Shown: positions 51,288 through 62,093, numbered from the stretch's first letter. The stretch is 64,000 bases of DNA from Effrenium voratum (GCA_963377175.1 CAUJNA010001491.1:652011-716010), one strand, 5' to 3'. The notes: a model not told the origin generated them from the sequence alone. Translations and numbers: made by a program.

Positions 51288-54200
51288 GGGGGGTGTTGCC
51301 CCTCTTTGCGAGAGAGTTGAGGCCGCTCTCCGTGATGCCCACCTGTCGCGGCAGCGGGCTGCGGTTGCGCGCTGGAGGGAGCGCCTCCGCCACTCGGCGT
51401 TGCACTCTGGCAAGGAGGTCTTTGCGCACCTGCGCAGTGCCACTCAGGCTGCTCACTCCAACTCACTTGCTGGCCCTGACGGTGTCCCTGCGTACCATCC
51501 TGCTGTGGCCCTGGCACATGCTGCGGACCAATGGAACACCGTGTTTGATGTGCATGCGGATGACTTTCCGGTTGATCCTCTCATGCGTCCTGTTCAGCAT
51601 CTCCTTGAGCAGCGTGCCTCCCCTCTGGTCGACCTTGCTGCGTCAGTCGCTCGCCGGAGCCCTGATTCGTCCGCTGGCTTGGATGGTTGGAGAGCTGTCG
51701 AGCTCCGCGCCCTGCCTGTCCCGGTATACCGGCTTCTGGCCTACCTTCTTCAACAGGTCGAGTCAGGCCGGTGGTCCATGCCACGCATCTTCGGCACCGC
51801 TCGGCTGGCGGTGCTGGATAAGGGTGCTGGCCCCGCGCCCCTGGCCAAGAGGCTCATAGCGGTCCTTCATATCTGCTACCTGGCGTGGTCTTCGGCGCGT
51901 TTCCGGGCCTCCACTGAGTGGCAACGCACTGTCTTACCGCCAGAGGTTGTTGGTGGTGTTCCTGGCCGCCGTGTTGAGGATATCACTCACCACATGGCCC
52001 TTGATTTTCATGAGGCGCGTGCCACTGATGCTCCTTTTGCTGGCATCCAGGTTGATCGCTCCAAGTGCTTTGATCGCCTCCTGCCTAGGCAAATTGTGGC
52101 GCTTCTCACTGCCTTGGGATTCCCGGTTGCGGTGGCCCGTGCCTGGTGTGCAACTACGATGGCTTTCGCCGTTTTCTGTCGTGGCATGGCGCTGTTCACC
52201 CCGCACCTCTGGCCAACAGCAATGGCATTGCCCAAGGGTGTTCCCTCTCTGTGCTTGCGGCCAATGTTCTGATGACGGCTTGGTCGCTCCTCATTCGTCA
52301 CTTCCCAGGTGTCACACCTAGGGTTTTCGTTGACGATGGGTATATGACGGTGACCACCTTGGAGGCAGTGCCCAACCTGGTGCAGGCGGTCCGTGCTACC
52401 TCTTTGTTCGATGCCCTGGCGGGCCAGCAGTTCAACCTCCACAAGTCAGGTTGGTGGGCCACCCAGGATGCATGCGTGGCTGAGCTTGAGCCTGCCTTGC
52501 CCCAGGCCCCCCGCCTGAAGGCCCTGCGACCCTTGGGTGTCACAATCAATCTGGATCTCCGCGGCACTCGTGATGCTCGTGCTCCGGCAGTTACGAGCTT
52601 TCGGCGGGCGCTCCGTGCCATACGGAGCCTCCCGCTCTCGGCTGCCTCTAAGGCTTCCTTCATTGCTCGGAAGGCCATGCCCATGCTGTCGTACGCGGCT
52701 GAGCTCAACTTTGTGCCTAAGCGTGTCCTCTCTGCCCTTGCTTCGGAGGTCGCTTCTGTCCTCTGGGATGGTCGGCCCACGTGGAGGTCCCGGGAACTGC
52801 TGCTTGCTGTTGTCCATCCGGATCACTTGGTTCATCCTGAATATGCCCTGCCATACCGCACCACTCTCAATGTTGTGGCCCATCTTCAACGCTCGGAGGT
52901 CTTTAGTTAGCATCAAGTGGAGGCTTGCCTTCACTAATCAGCGCCTGCTTCCCTCTACCCTTGTGGCGGCTTTCTTGTCGGCTGTCACTGCTTGCGGTCT
53001 CCGCTTCCAGGCCCTGCCTCGGTTGCGTTCGATCATGGCCCCTGGCTTTCGCTCTTTGGCATGTCCCTGCGCTCGCTCAAGCGCTTGCTCCAGTGGACCA
53101 TACCCCAGCATGCCTACATGCGGGCCTGCCGTGGCAAGCGTGCTGACATTGCCCATGCCCCACGGGCCTCCTGGACGTCGCTCTCTCTCGAACAACCTTG
53201 GCGTGTTCCTCCCTGTCCTCGGTGGACTTCCTTTGCTCGGCTTTTTCCTTCCAGGAAGGCCGTTGCTCCGGCGGTCGTCGTTGGTTCGGCTGTCACTGCG
53301 GACAGGCTCCATGCTTCTGGGTTGTCCGGTGGCTCTCTTTGTCGGTACTGTGGTCGGGAGCAGGAGACCCTTGGTCACCTTGTTGGGTGTCAGGCCCTGC
53401 CTGGCTCCCAGGCCCCCCCCCGCCTCTTGTCCCTGATCAAGGGCCTGCCTTTGCTACCCATGGTCTTCTGGAGGTGCCTGCGGACCTTAGGTCAGCTTTC
53501 TGTGCTGCCCAGCCTTGGCCTACTACCTCCCCTTTTCCACGCTACGGGCCTCGGCACACTACTCACCTTTGGACTGATGGCAGTGTCTACTTACCCCAGC
53601 ATCCCTTCCTTGCGGCGGCTGGTTTCACCATTGTGTGGAGTTCGTGTGCCACGGTTGACTCTGGCTCGGTCCCGGGTGTCTTTGCGGACAACTACCGTGC
53701 GGAGGTTTACGCCATAGTCCGTGCGGCCATGCATGCTCGTGGCCACTTGATGGTGCATACTGACTCCCAGGCTGCCGTCCAGGCGTGGCCTGCCATTAGT
53801 AGGTCTGGCGGGGTCGCGCCGCACCTTGCTGCTGCTGATCTTTGGCAGGTCTTGTGGTCATGTGGTGGTGTCGGCTGCCTCACACCCGATTGAGGCTCTG
53901 CATGCCCGATGCAATCACGCGGCTGACCTTGCCGCCAAGGCTGCAGCCCGCGCTTCCTTGGCCGCCCCTGCCAGGCGTCTGGATGCCCTCTTCTTCGCCA
54001 CCTTCCGCCGTCACCTGTGGTTGCAGCGTCTTTTCCTTGCCCTGCCGCGCACCCCTGTGCCTGCCCCTGACCCTGGTGAAGCCCTGTGCCCTGTAGCTGA
54101 AGCCCCCCCTGAGCCTCTTCCGGCCCCATGCCATGGCCCTCCGCGTTTCTGTGTTGCATTTCCCCCGCCGGGGAAACCTGGTGACTGGACTATGGGTGCG

Positions 54201-54801
54201 TCGTGGGAGGCATGGTGCAGCTTTCTACATGGTGCAGTATGGCGGCTCGCTGAGGACGGCCTAGCAGTTGCGTTGGTGGTGTGGAGGCGCTACCCTGTGG
54301 TCCTGCCGTGCCCGGATGGCCGCGCTGCCACGGTTCAGGACCTTTTGGTACACTTCTCCACTTGCCTTTTCAGGTAAGTGGGAGCCCCGGTTGGGTGCTT
54401 ATGCGGGCCTGGCCTGGCGCCGGGGGGCCTTCTCTGGGGTGCGTTTGCAGTGTACTCCAGAGGAGGACGCCTTCCTTGAGCGCGGCTTGGCCGCGTCCCT
54501 CGCGATTGGGCCTTTTCGCTTGGGTCCCTCGCTTGACAATGCGGTGGGTGCAGTGGTGGTGGAGGCCTGGAGCTTGTGGCCTCGTGATGGTGCGCATGGC
54601 CGTCATGGGCACTGGATGTGTGGGCGTCCTGCCCCTTGGAGGATCCTGGTTTCACCTCGCCGTGTGGAGTGCCTCTTTTTCTTCTCACCACAGTGACTGT
54701 GGTCTGTGTCACTGGTGGGCACCTGTCCCACCAGGCCTGGACAGATGTGGGCGGCACGCCCCTCCGTCAGCCGGCAAATCGTCGCCCGCCGTGTGCCAAA
54801 A
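51288..54801 (+). mobile_element. 5'-truncated non-LTR retrotransposon (RT, zinc knuckle, RNase H)
   Basis: A GC-rich, codon-biased insertion inside a family C element. GGTACCC at 51281-51287 recurs at 54802-54808, as expected for a target-site duplication. The 5' end starts inside the protein upstream of the reverse transcriptase and no endonuclease domain is present, which is typical 5' truncation in target-primed elements. The 3' end after the last stop (54696) is a ~105-bp tail with small hairpins (CACAGTGACTGTG) and a short AAAA, not a long poly(A). The element probably moved by copying RNA; this copy cannot be active. Confidence 0.85.
51300..54696 (+). pseudogene. Retrotransposon polyprotein (RT-RNase H), frame-broken
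   Basis: Domains in order: reverse transcriptase motif A (GIQVDRSKCFD, near 52040-52075), motif B (NGIAQGCSLS, 52221-52250), motif C (VFVDDGY, 52323-52343), a C-C-H-C knuckle (CRYCGREQETLGHLVGC, 53339-53392), and RNase H with LWTDGS (53567), NYRAEVYAI (about 53690), HTDSQAAV (53757) and NHAADLAAKAA (53911). The reading frame changes at about 52205, 52905, 53010, 53430, 53850 and 54370, so at least six indels separate the pieces. The catalytic residues themselves survive (D in motif A, DD in C, and D, E, D in RNase H), suggesting fairly recent decay or poor sequence accuracy. RT plus RNase H without integrase points to an I-like non-LTR lineage. Confidence 0.85.
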
Positions 54802-54839
54802 GGTACCCTTATTCGAACCTCTCTACTGGAGGACCTCGG
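54802..54839 (+). mobile_element. Family C TIR element, 3' part
   Basis: Resumes with GGTACCCTTATT and ends CTCTACTGGAGGACCTCGG, the normal 3' end of family C. Confidence 0.85.
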
Positions 54840-54942
54840 ACATGTTTTTGGCAAACCATCAAGGTCACCCCTAAGTGGTGGGAAAGGGAAACCAAGCAAT
54901 TTCTGACTTTGACAACCCCTAGAATTGTCAAAATAATGACCC

Positions 54943-55015
54943 TAGTCGGACCATGTTAGTGACAAATAACAAGTTTGTCGAGTTTTGTTTGACCAACCCA
55001 CTCGATCAGAAGTGT
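54943..55015 (+). mobile_element. Family B element, 3' part
   Basis: GTCGGACCATGTTAGTGAC to CCACTCGATCAGAAGTGTG; the 5' end is missing. Confidence 0.6.
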
Positions 55016-55159
55016 GTCACTGGAGCTCAGGAGTCGAACGTTTTGCTGCTTGGCCCTAGGGTTCCCTGAGAAAAACCACCACCTCACTTGTCACGGGAAG
55101 TCTTGTCAAGGGCTGGTGTGCATCATCCTGAGCAATGTGTGTGGCTGTGTCTGCCCTTT

Positions 55160-55296
55160 TCAATGCAAGCTTGTCCCGAGCGCCAAAACGAGCTCGATCC
55201 GTTTCTTACTCGTGTTGAAATTCGCCTGAAGCTTCTGGACCTCCCATCTATTTTCCCGGAGTACACGGGAATCGTGTATGGACCACGCTTTCCCTG
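55160..55296 (+). CDS. Exon-like open stretch, unknown
   Basis: QACPERQNELDPFLTRVEIR, LKLLDLPSIFPEYTGIVYGP and RFPW, followed by GTGGGTG and GT-rich sequence. Well-balanced composition; no family recognised. Confidence 0.4.
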
Positions 55297-55578
55297 GTGG
55301 GTGTGTGATGGTGTGTGCGTGTGTGTGCGTGTGTGTGCGTGTTTGTCTATGACTAATTGAAGCTCGAGACTTGTACTCTTTGCAACAACCCCAAGCAGGC
55401 TACACCGGAAAAATGGAATCGGAGGGAAGGAATGAAGAAGGAGACAGTAGAAGTCTTTTGTGACAACCTGCGTTGCGACTCCTGTGCCTCGACAAGCTGT
55501 GCCGGGATTGTTTGAAGGCTTCATTGTCACTTCATGAAACACTTGGCTGCTAAATAGCCCTTACCGTCCCATCCAGTT

Positions 55579-55653
55579 GCCATGGAACCTGATGTTTCGG
55601 GGTCTGGAAGACGAGTTTCCTCTCAAAGAGACCCTCTGTGGATTCCACGTTAG
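55579..55653. mobile_element. Family H TIR element
   Basis: CCATGGAACCTGATGTTTCGG to GGATTCCACGTTAGTGG with GGTCTGGAAGAC in the centre. Confidence 0.65.
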
Positions 55654-56121
55654 TGGACAAGAGGGTAGGTGTAGAATTTCCCAGGCGAAAGGCGGAAGCA
55701 GATGGAGAATTGTTCGACTTTCCCAGGAGCGCAACCTTTTGTACCACTCAGACTAACAGATTCGCCGACTTCAGCATGGCAGGCCTACTTCCACAACGCC
55801 GAGATGTTTAGCTGCCCCCGACCCTGCCTGCCGATGGTGCGCTTTCCGTTCGAACAAGTCCAGCTGTTGGGTGGGGGTCGCCTGTTCCCATTAGTTCCCC
55901 TTTTCTGCTGTTGTGAGGCTACCACACTAGAAATGGAATCAATGGCTTTGGCTTTCATTTGGTTGAACTTCTTGCCCCTACTGGAGTCGACCCCCTCCAC
56001 GGTTTTGTCTTTCGGAAACCTCGCTGCGTGGTGTTCTCCTTTTCGCGCGTTTTCCTGGTGAGGATGCGCCCTTTGAGCATGTTCCTTGCCAGGTCTCTTC
56101 CTGAGTTCAATTGGACCTTTC

Positions 56122-56219
56122 ACTACTTGGGTTTTGCGTCCGCTCTTGGGGACGCTTGTGGTACCCACCATGCTTCAACTACTTGGGTTCAGGGACGCTC
56201 TTGGGGACGCTTGTACCCA
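56122..56219 (+). repeat. Diverged ~45-bp tandem duplication
   Basis: CTACTTGGGTT and CTCTTGGGGACGCTTGT, followed by GTACCCA, occur in both halves (56122-56166 and 56178-56219). Confidence 0.75.
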
Positions 56220-56359
56220 GTGATTCCATGCCAAAGGCTCTAGGTCACCAAAGGGCTTGCCAGCCTCCAACAACCAACAAGAAACTGCCTTCCCAAAGGT
56301 AACTTGGATCGGGCCAGAGTCAGCCGGCAGTGACTTATATCCATTCTGCGCATCAGAAG

Positions 56360-56454
56360 CTCACCTCCTGAGTTCCTGAACTTGATCGTCTCTTTTTGGG
56401 TTTGGACCATTTTCGGTGGTCTTATTTCGGCCCATCCACTTCCTGGGTAGTGAG
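56360..56454 (+). mobile_element. Family B TIR element
   Basis: CTCACCTCCTGAGTTCCTG to CCACTTCCTGGGTAGTGAG; core GGGTTTGGACCATTTTCGG. Confidence 0.75.
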
Positions 56455-56479
56455 GAAGACTCAGAGAATTCTTTTGGTG

Positions 56480-56660
56480 ACAGGCCGCCTTCCGGGAATT
56501 GCTCGACCACGAGGGTTTTGCTCGACCCAGGAAGCTTCTCGGGCCGGGCCTCGCCAGGAGCAGGCCTGCGTCCCCTTCAGTCCGAGCTTTCCTGGCCGGG
56601 AACCTTAGGCCCAGGTCCACGTTCCGGTCTCGGGAAATCCCGATTTGTTGGGGGCAAACG
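56480..56660 (+). CDS. Exon-like open stretch, unknown
   Basis: QAAFRELLDHEGFARPRKLL, GPGLARSRPASPSVRAFLAG, NLRPRSTFRSREIPICWGQT and TGA. A second frame (TQRILLVTGRLPGIARPRGF) is also open, so the frame is uncertain. Follows a family B element. Confidence 0.25.
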
Positions 56661-56850
56661 TGATCGGCCCCTTCAAGCCAAGCCCTGCTTTGGATGGACA
56701 AAAAGACCTGCACCACGGTTAAAAACTGTGGGAAACCATGGTTCGTTGGTATTTACAGGAAGGGATTGAATCGTTCCGGGGTTTCTTCGGTGCAGGATTT
56801 CGGCCATCAGTTGGTTTGGGGGGCGGAAACTCGCCCCTGAGTCGGGAGGA

Positions 56851-57006
56851 ATGGGAAGCCGCCCACTCTGCCAATCCTGGGAGGCTGATCTGCCAATCCT
56901 CAAGGAAACCAGCAGCTGGATGGTTCAGCTCGGGCTTGTTGCGTGCGTCTCGCTTGGCACCTTGCGGCGCCGTTGGGGCGCCCTTGAGAAACCTACCAGG
57001 AGTTAG
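56851..57006 (+). CDS. Small ORF, 51 codons with ATG and stop, unknown
   Basis: MGSRPLCQSWEADLPILKET, SSWMVQLGLVACVSLGTLRR, RWGALEKPTRS and TAG. It has a short hydrophobic patch (MVQLGLVACVSLGTL) followed by a basic run. It could be a terminal exon or a standalone small protein. Confidence 0.35.
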   Translation: MGSRPLCQSWEADLPILKETSSWMVQLGLVACVSLGTLRRRWGALEKPTRS

Positions 57007-57073
57007 TTTTTGGTCGCAAGTAAAGCAACCAGGTGGTGTCCCTCCATTTCAACGGGATCTGAACAAATGCGTA

Positions 57074-57184
57074 ACTTTCAGTTGCTTAAGAGTATTTTGT
57101 ATTTTGCCCTGTTGGTTTTAAAGGAAATCCATCACAACTGGAAATATTGTTATTTTTGTGTCCAGGGGGCTTAAGCAAATGGCA
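57074..57184 (+). mobile_element. Family A TIR element with intron-like ends
   Basis: ACTTTCAGTTGCTTAAG to CTTAAGCAAATGGCAG. It is flanked by GTAA on both sides, so the interval 57071-57184 reads GTAACTTT...GGCAG followed by GTAA, a potential GT-AG intron made by the insertion itself. Confidence 0.82.
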
Positions 57185-57316
57185 GGTAAATTTAGTACGG
57201 CTGGCGGCTAGATAGAGCCAGTTACTCCAGTTGTGCTCCACCTTGCGGACGGGCGCTTCGACTTGAAACTGGCAAAGGCACATTGAAATTTAAACTTTGA
57301 TGAGCAGTACTGCCAA

Positions 57317-57431
57317 CTCACTTCCTAAGTTCATGGACTTTATGGTTTTTGGGAAGACCATTTTGGGAAGGCCATTTCTTGTGGGAAACACAAAGTTCAG
57401 ACTTGTTTGGCCCATCTACTCAGGAAGTGAG
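57317..57431 (+). mobile_element. Family B TIR element
   Basis: CTCACTTCCTAAGTTCATGG to CTACTCAGGAAGTGAG, nearly perfect 16-bp inverted ends. The core GGGAAGACCATTT is doubled. Confidence 0.83.
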
Positions 57432-57788
57432 CCAACTGATTGTTGGGTATGGATTCCCGCCTGAATGATGTTTAGCAAAGGTCCCCTGCTAAAATCTGCC
57501 CTCACATCTCTTTCTGAATGGTGGTGCCAGTTGCGGTCCGAGGTATGGCTATGATCAATGACGTCCGGAAGAACCAGATGGCGGGAAGTCTTCAAATAGT
57601 GGGATGGGCAATGGAACACATCCGGCCATGAAGCCTCGTAGGGAAGTGTCAGCGAGAAGCTTTGCCAACAGCTGTAGCATGATTGCACTGGCGCGCAGGT
57701 GGAGCATCCGAACTGGTACCCTGAGATCTCATCCCACTCTTCCGACCAGGAGATCGCGCGGGCTCTTTATATGCGCCATGGCATTGCA

Positions 57789-57900
57789 CATGTGGCTGTG
57801 GCTGGCTCAACAGCCGGTACCCAAAATGGGACCCTGGTAAGTGGAAACATGGACCAAAACCTGCGTAACCCCAGCTGTTTGATTGTGAGCCACATCCATG
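57789..57900 (+). mobile_element. Family J TIR element
   Basis: TGTGGCTGTGGCTGGCTCAAC to TGATTGTGAGCCACATCCATG, given as separate ends; centre CCAAAACCTGCGTAACCCC. Confidence 0.78.
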
Positions 57901-58126
57901 TCTTCTGGATATGATGGCCAAATGTGCCATGGTCAAAGGGCGCCTTTACTTGGGGCTAACCGGGCTGGTCATCCACCTCGTAAGGATTCGTAAAAGCCAT
58001 TCTGGGTCCTACTAGACCGCGCTCAAAGGCCATCACTTCAGAGATTTGACCATATCAATCGCCGGCCGACTCGCCGACCCCGAGAAAAGCACCCCACTAA
58101 TTATTCAACCAGAGGTACACTTCCAT

Positions 58127-58204
58127 CATGGTTGCCGTTGGGACACATTTTACATTTTCGTTTTTTGCGTCTAGTGAGAAGTCCCAAACCCAACGTCAAC
58201 CAAG
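58127..58204 (+). mobile_element. Family D TIR element, short
   Basis: CATGGTTGCCGTTGGGACAC to CCAACGTCAACCAAG; the internal CACTTAACTGC block is deleted. Confidence 0.75.
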
Positions 58205-58435
58205 CCATTGGGACGGTGGTGGAATCGTTCCTTGTGCATCTCATACGTCCGCTTTTTCGGTGGATCCGAGGTTCAGGGGCATTTCGGCCCGCCCCCTCGC
58301 TGCGTTTTTTCCCCTGCCCCGAAGGCCCAAGACCTCGCCTCAGTTGTTCAGTGGCACCAAGTATGTTTCCTTTTTTTTTTTTTTGGATGGCTGCCCCACT
58401 AAAACTGTTTCCCCCCCCCCCCCCAAACAAAAGCT

Positions 58436-58479
58436 CCCCAAAAAGGGTTCCCCAAAAAGGGTTCCCCAAAACGGGTTCC
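58436..58479 (+). repeat. 14-bp tandem repeat, three units
   Basis: CCCCAAAAAGGGTT three times, the last with AACGGGTT. Confidence 0.85.
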
Positions 58480-58504
58480 GACTGAACAACTGAGTCTCCA
58501 CTTG

Positions 58505-58622
58505 GTGGCTCCCAGCCTTCCCCTTAGCCTTTTGGCTTTTTTTAGTGTTTAGTGGTAGTTTCCGAATTTAACCCATCAAAAGTTAATCGCTTTTCGCGGG
58601 GGATCGGAAATCGGGCAGCCCA
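58505..58622 (+). mobile_element. Family F element
   Basis: GCTCCCAGCCTTCCCCTTAGC to CGCTTTTCGCGGGGGATC and GGCAGCCCAG. Confidence 0.7.
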
Positions 58623-58722
58623 GTCCAAAAGCCAAAGGCGGCTCAAGCCAAGGCGCGCCACGGAGGGCGTCCCGCGAGTGTGCGAGGCGCCGGGAGGGCA
58701 AAACAAACCGATTTCTTCCCCA

Positions 58723-58822
58723 GAATGAGCTCCCTGTTTTGATGTTTTTTTTTTGTCTTTTTGGGGGTCCCGTTGTTGTTTCCATGAACCAGGTGAAAAC
58801 GATTTTTTTGCAGGGGTCCTAA
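58723..58822 (+). mobile_element. Family O element
   Basis: GAGCTCCCTGTTTTGATG, GGTCCCGTTGTTGTTTCCATG, AACCAGGTGAAAACG, TTGCAGGGGTCC, listed separately. Confidence 0.62.
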
Positions 58823-58864
58823 TTCCAGCTGTATTTTCCCCCTTTTTGGTTTGAAAGGGACTCT

Positions 58865-58976
58865 ACTTGCTGGTGCTCAGGGAAGGAGAAACGCAATGAT
58901 TCGGAGAAAAGCAATCCGACTGGTGGGTCCCCTTCACGGTTCATTCCCAACACCCGGAGGGGTCATTTTTTAGGTG
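58865..58976 (+). mobile_element. Family N element
   Basis: CTTGCTGGTGCTCAGGGAAGG at the start, GGTTCATTCCCAACACCCGG near the end. Confidence 0.7.
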
Positions 58977-59534
58977 TTCGGGATTCAGCAGAACAAGGTC
59001 CCCACTTTAGTGAGATCAGCGGCCATTGCCACTCCCTTGGGGAAGGAAGACAAGTGGCCGTGGAACTGCGAGGGCATGTTGAGATCTCCGAATCCATTTG
59101 TACGACTCAACACTTGATGCTTTGCCGTCCCGTTCCTCAAGTTGTTAGGTGTTTGGTTGGTTTAGTAGTTGGATGTTCATTTTGCCCACAAGTTAAACTT
59201 TTAGCAGGGGATCAGTTTGGACAGCCCGGAACACTTATGCCAATGTCTCCGCTCCTCTTAAAAGGTTCACTACAACAGAGACAAAAAGCAACTGTGGGGT
59301 GTGTGTTGGAGCACTTGTATCTTACGTATGTTTAGTTGACGCACATTCACTGACATTCATGTTTTGAAGAAGGAGAAGTACCTACACACACACACGGAAT
59401 ATTGATGTACGCTTGCGACTGAGCTTGGTCCCCCACAACCAAATCTACTTTAAGGGGCGATCTGGTACTTAGGTGGTTGGGGCTGGTTAGTAAACCCACA
59501 TATCAGCCATGGTTGGTTTCAGTGTCCGGGTATC

Positions 59535-59665
59535 TCTCACCAGGCTTACTCGAAAACCGCTTCCCTGACGTACCCGATCGCCGGCGTGCAGGAAGGAGAG
59601 CCTGCTGGGCACTTCGTGGATTTCCAGGAGGCGGGGAAGCCGCCTGAAGGGATTCTGTTTGTCGG
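59535..59665 (+). CDS. Exon-like open stretch, unknown
   Basis: HQAYSKTASLTYPIAGVQEG, EPAGHFVDFQEAGKPPEGIL and FV. Followed immediately by a family B element, as an exon before an introner-type intron would be. Confidence 0.4.
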
Positions 59666-59668
59666 TTT

Positions 59669-59766
59669 CTCACTCGCGTTCAGGGGCTTTAGGCACTTTT
59701 TGGGGTTGGACCATTTGGCAAACAATCAGTTTGGACTTTTGTTGGTCAGTGCACTCCGGAAGTGAG
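59669..59766 (+). mobile_element. Family B TIR element
   Basis: CTCACTCGCGTTCAGG to GCACTCCGGAAGTGAG; core GGGGTTGGACCATTTGGC. Directly follows an exon-like stretch (59535-59665), as an intron would. Confidence 0.75.
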
Positions 59767-60107
59767 CTTTAGGAAGAACAGATTCATTTGGGGCAAGCAC
59801 ATGTTTGCGGAAAACTTGAGGGGGTTGAACATGTGGCTTAGTATGGGTGGGTTTAAGCGCAGACTGAGTGAATACCAAGCAAAAAAAAGGCTGGAAGGGG
59901 GGACCCTTACTCCGGGGGGGGGGGGGGGATGGGTGGCAAAAAGGCATTGGTTCGTTGTTTTTTGGGGAAACCTTGGTGCCCTTTGCTTTGGAGGGCCTAT
60001 GAAGTGTTTGCGCGCCCCAACCTGTAGGGGTTCTCCCTCTGAGGTGCCGCACTCGTGCCGGCTCCTTCCCTCATATTGTGCTTGTCACAGCTGAGGGGTG
60101 GTGCTCG

Positions 60108-60158
60108 GACATTACATTACATTACATTATTACACTATGCTACATTACATCACATTGG
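60108..60158 (+). repeat. ATTAC microsatellite
   Basis: Irregular ATTAC/ACATT pentamer units. Confidence 0.85.
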
Positions 60159-60224
60159 TGCAGTTGGTGAGCCTTGCGCTTGTGACGCGCTTTGCCTGGT
60201 CACTTGTGACGCGTTTTTTCTTGT

Positions 60225-60745
60225 CGTTTGTGACGCACCCTCCTTCGAGAACTCTCCCTCTCGGCGAACCCTCTGCGGAGACTGTGCGTGACGAAGCGCT
60301 CTCGTTGTGGCACCGTGCGAACGTTTATCCAAGCTCGGCAAACCCTATGCGAGATTGTGCGTGTCGAAGCGCTCTCGCTGTAGCACCGCGCGACTGTTTC
60401 TCAAGCTCAGCAAACCCTATGCGGAGATTGCGCGTGTCGAAGCACTCTCGCTGTGGCACCGTGCGAACGCTTATCAAGCTCGGCGAACCCTTTGCAGAGA
60501 TTGCAGGCGTCGAAGTGTTCTGGCTGTGGCGCCGCGCGCATTGGCAAGCCCTCTGGGGGGCACGTTGCGCGTGTGGAAGTGCTCTCGTGCTAACTTTTGC
60601 TCAGCTCGGCGAGCCCTCTGCGGAGCCTGCGCGTGTCGAAAGGCTCTCGCCGTGGCGCGGCGCGAATGGTTATTGCGCTCGGCGATGCTCGGGTCGAATT
60701 GTTCTTGCTGTGGCGCCGTGCGAGCTTTTGTTGAGCTCGGAAAGA
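60225..60745 (+). repeat. ~73-bp minisatellite
   Basis: CGAAG(C/T)(G/A)CTCTCG-type anchors occur at 60292, 60365, 60438 and 60511 (73-bp steps), then at about 60574, 60637 and 60694 with shorter steps. Units contain CTCGGCGAACCCTCTGCGGA and GTGGCACCGTGCGAACG. A 24-bp GTGACGCG-TTT repeat precedes it at 60180-60238. Confidence 0.85.
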
Positions 60746-61342
60746 AACCCTCTGCTGAGACTGCGCCCTACCCGGTTACCCCTCTGCAGGCAAGCAGGGC
60801 GCAGCTGCGCGACCACACAAGTCTGAGCAGCAAACGGAGCCACCCACCCCCCCGTCCCGTACCCTTGCAAGCAACCAGGACGCAGCTGCGCGCCGCGCAG
60901 CAATGAGCAAACGCAACTGACATGCCCCCCTCCCGTCGCCCTGCAACAGCGTGCTTCTGGAGCTAGTGTGTCGCAATTGAATGGTGGACCCCCAGTGCAG
61001 CTGCACGTCGAGTCAGCTGGCAGCCAAGTCGCGCGCTTCTGCTGCCTACGGCACGTACCGCGCAAATGCGCAGCCCGCGTAGCCGAGCTGAAGCAGGGCG
61101 TTTCATGTTTTGTGTTAGCCCGCGTGCCGCATATACTGCCCATTTGTCATCGGGCCCCTTGATGTGCATGTGTCGAAGAAGACACCCATATTGCCATATC
61201 TGATGAAATGAGCTTTGCTTGGGATTGGTAGGCATGGTCACGGACCCCCCCTTCTTAGGGGATCTAGCCTAAGGGAACCATGACCAATGACGTCAGAGTT
61301 TTGACCATGGCTTGATGATTCCTTTGGCGGTCAGCGGCGCAG

Positions 61343-61450
61343 GAGATCAACCAGGAGGCAATGTCCGAGGAGGAGCAAGTCAGAACTGCGCTGAAGGACG
61401 TCCGACGCCAGAAGCCATGTCTGAGCGCTGTACCATGGATGGCCAAATAG
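61343..61450 (+). CDS. Probable terminal exon, unknown gene
   Basis: GGCGCAG acceptor, then EINQEAMSEEEQVRTALKDV, RRQKPCLSAVPWMAK and TAG. Charged helix composition; no family recognised. Confidence 0.4.
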   Translation, partial: EINQEAMSEEEQVRTALKDVRRQKPCLSAVPWMAK

Positions 61451-61894
61451 CATCGATCCACAATTGCTTTCAGTTTCGTAAGGCTCACCTTTAGCTTTGC
61501 GAGTGCCATTGTGTTCTCGTTGTGTTAGAGCCAGTTGCGATGCTTGCGTTGAATTTGTTCCTTTCTTTGTGCTTTGCAGTTTAGATTCTGGCCCGTCAGA
61601 ACCCACGGCCGCATGTGTGTTTTTTGTTTGTAGCACTACGGATCCGCATGCACCTCCATTTTGACGTGTTATGAACCACCGTTTCTCAGGTTTGGATTTG
61701 AATTCATGGATCCCCCGCCCAAGTTGGCACCTAAGGCCCCCCCAAACCCTTGATCCATGAAGACATCTAGGAGGCCGAGAGAGAAGCCGCAAAGCAGGCG
61801 GGAAAAACGGGTTGAACTGCGGCTGGCTGCTCGCTTGCTTTTCTGGAGCCCGTGGTTGCTCTCAGTCTGTCCAAAAGGAAACAAACAGAGGATG

Positions 61895-61981
61895 GATGAT
61901 TGTTTCTTTTTTGGGATCACCATTTTAGTCGTAAATAAAAAGTTTGGAGTTGTTTTGACCAATCCACTCGAACATAAGTGA
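61895..61981 (+). mobile_element. Family B element, 3' part
   Basis: GGGATCACCATTTTAGTCG to CCACTCGAACATAAGTGAG; the 5' end was not recognised. Confidence 0.6.
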
Positions 61982-62093
61982 GTTGTTTCTTGCAGGGAAC
62001 TTGTGCGAAGCCGTTTTGCTTCAAAAAAGACCTGCCAGGTTGGAAAGGCTCCCTTGGTTGACGCACCCAAATCGCGCAGGTAGTGGGTTGTTT

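Noticed and set aside
51300..54696. An intact reverse transcriptase gene
   Set aside because: At least six frame changes and a missing 5' part make it a dead element.
60098..60906. Long forward frames of 199-242 codons
   Set aside because: Repetition of the 73-bp minisatellite unit in more than one frame; not a conserved protein.
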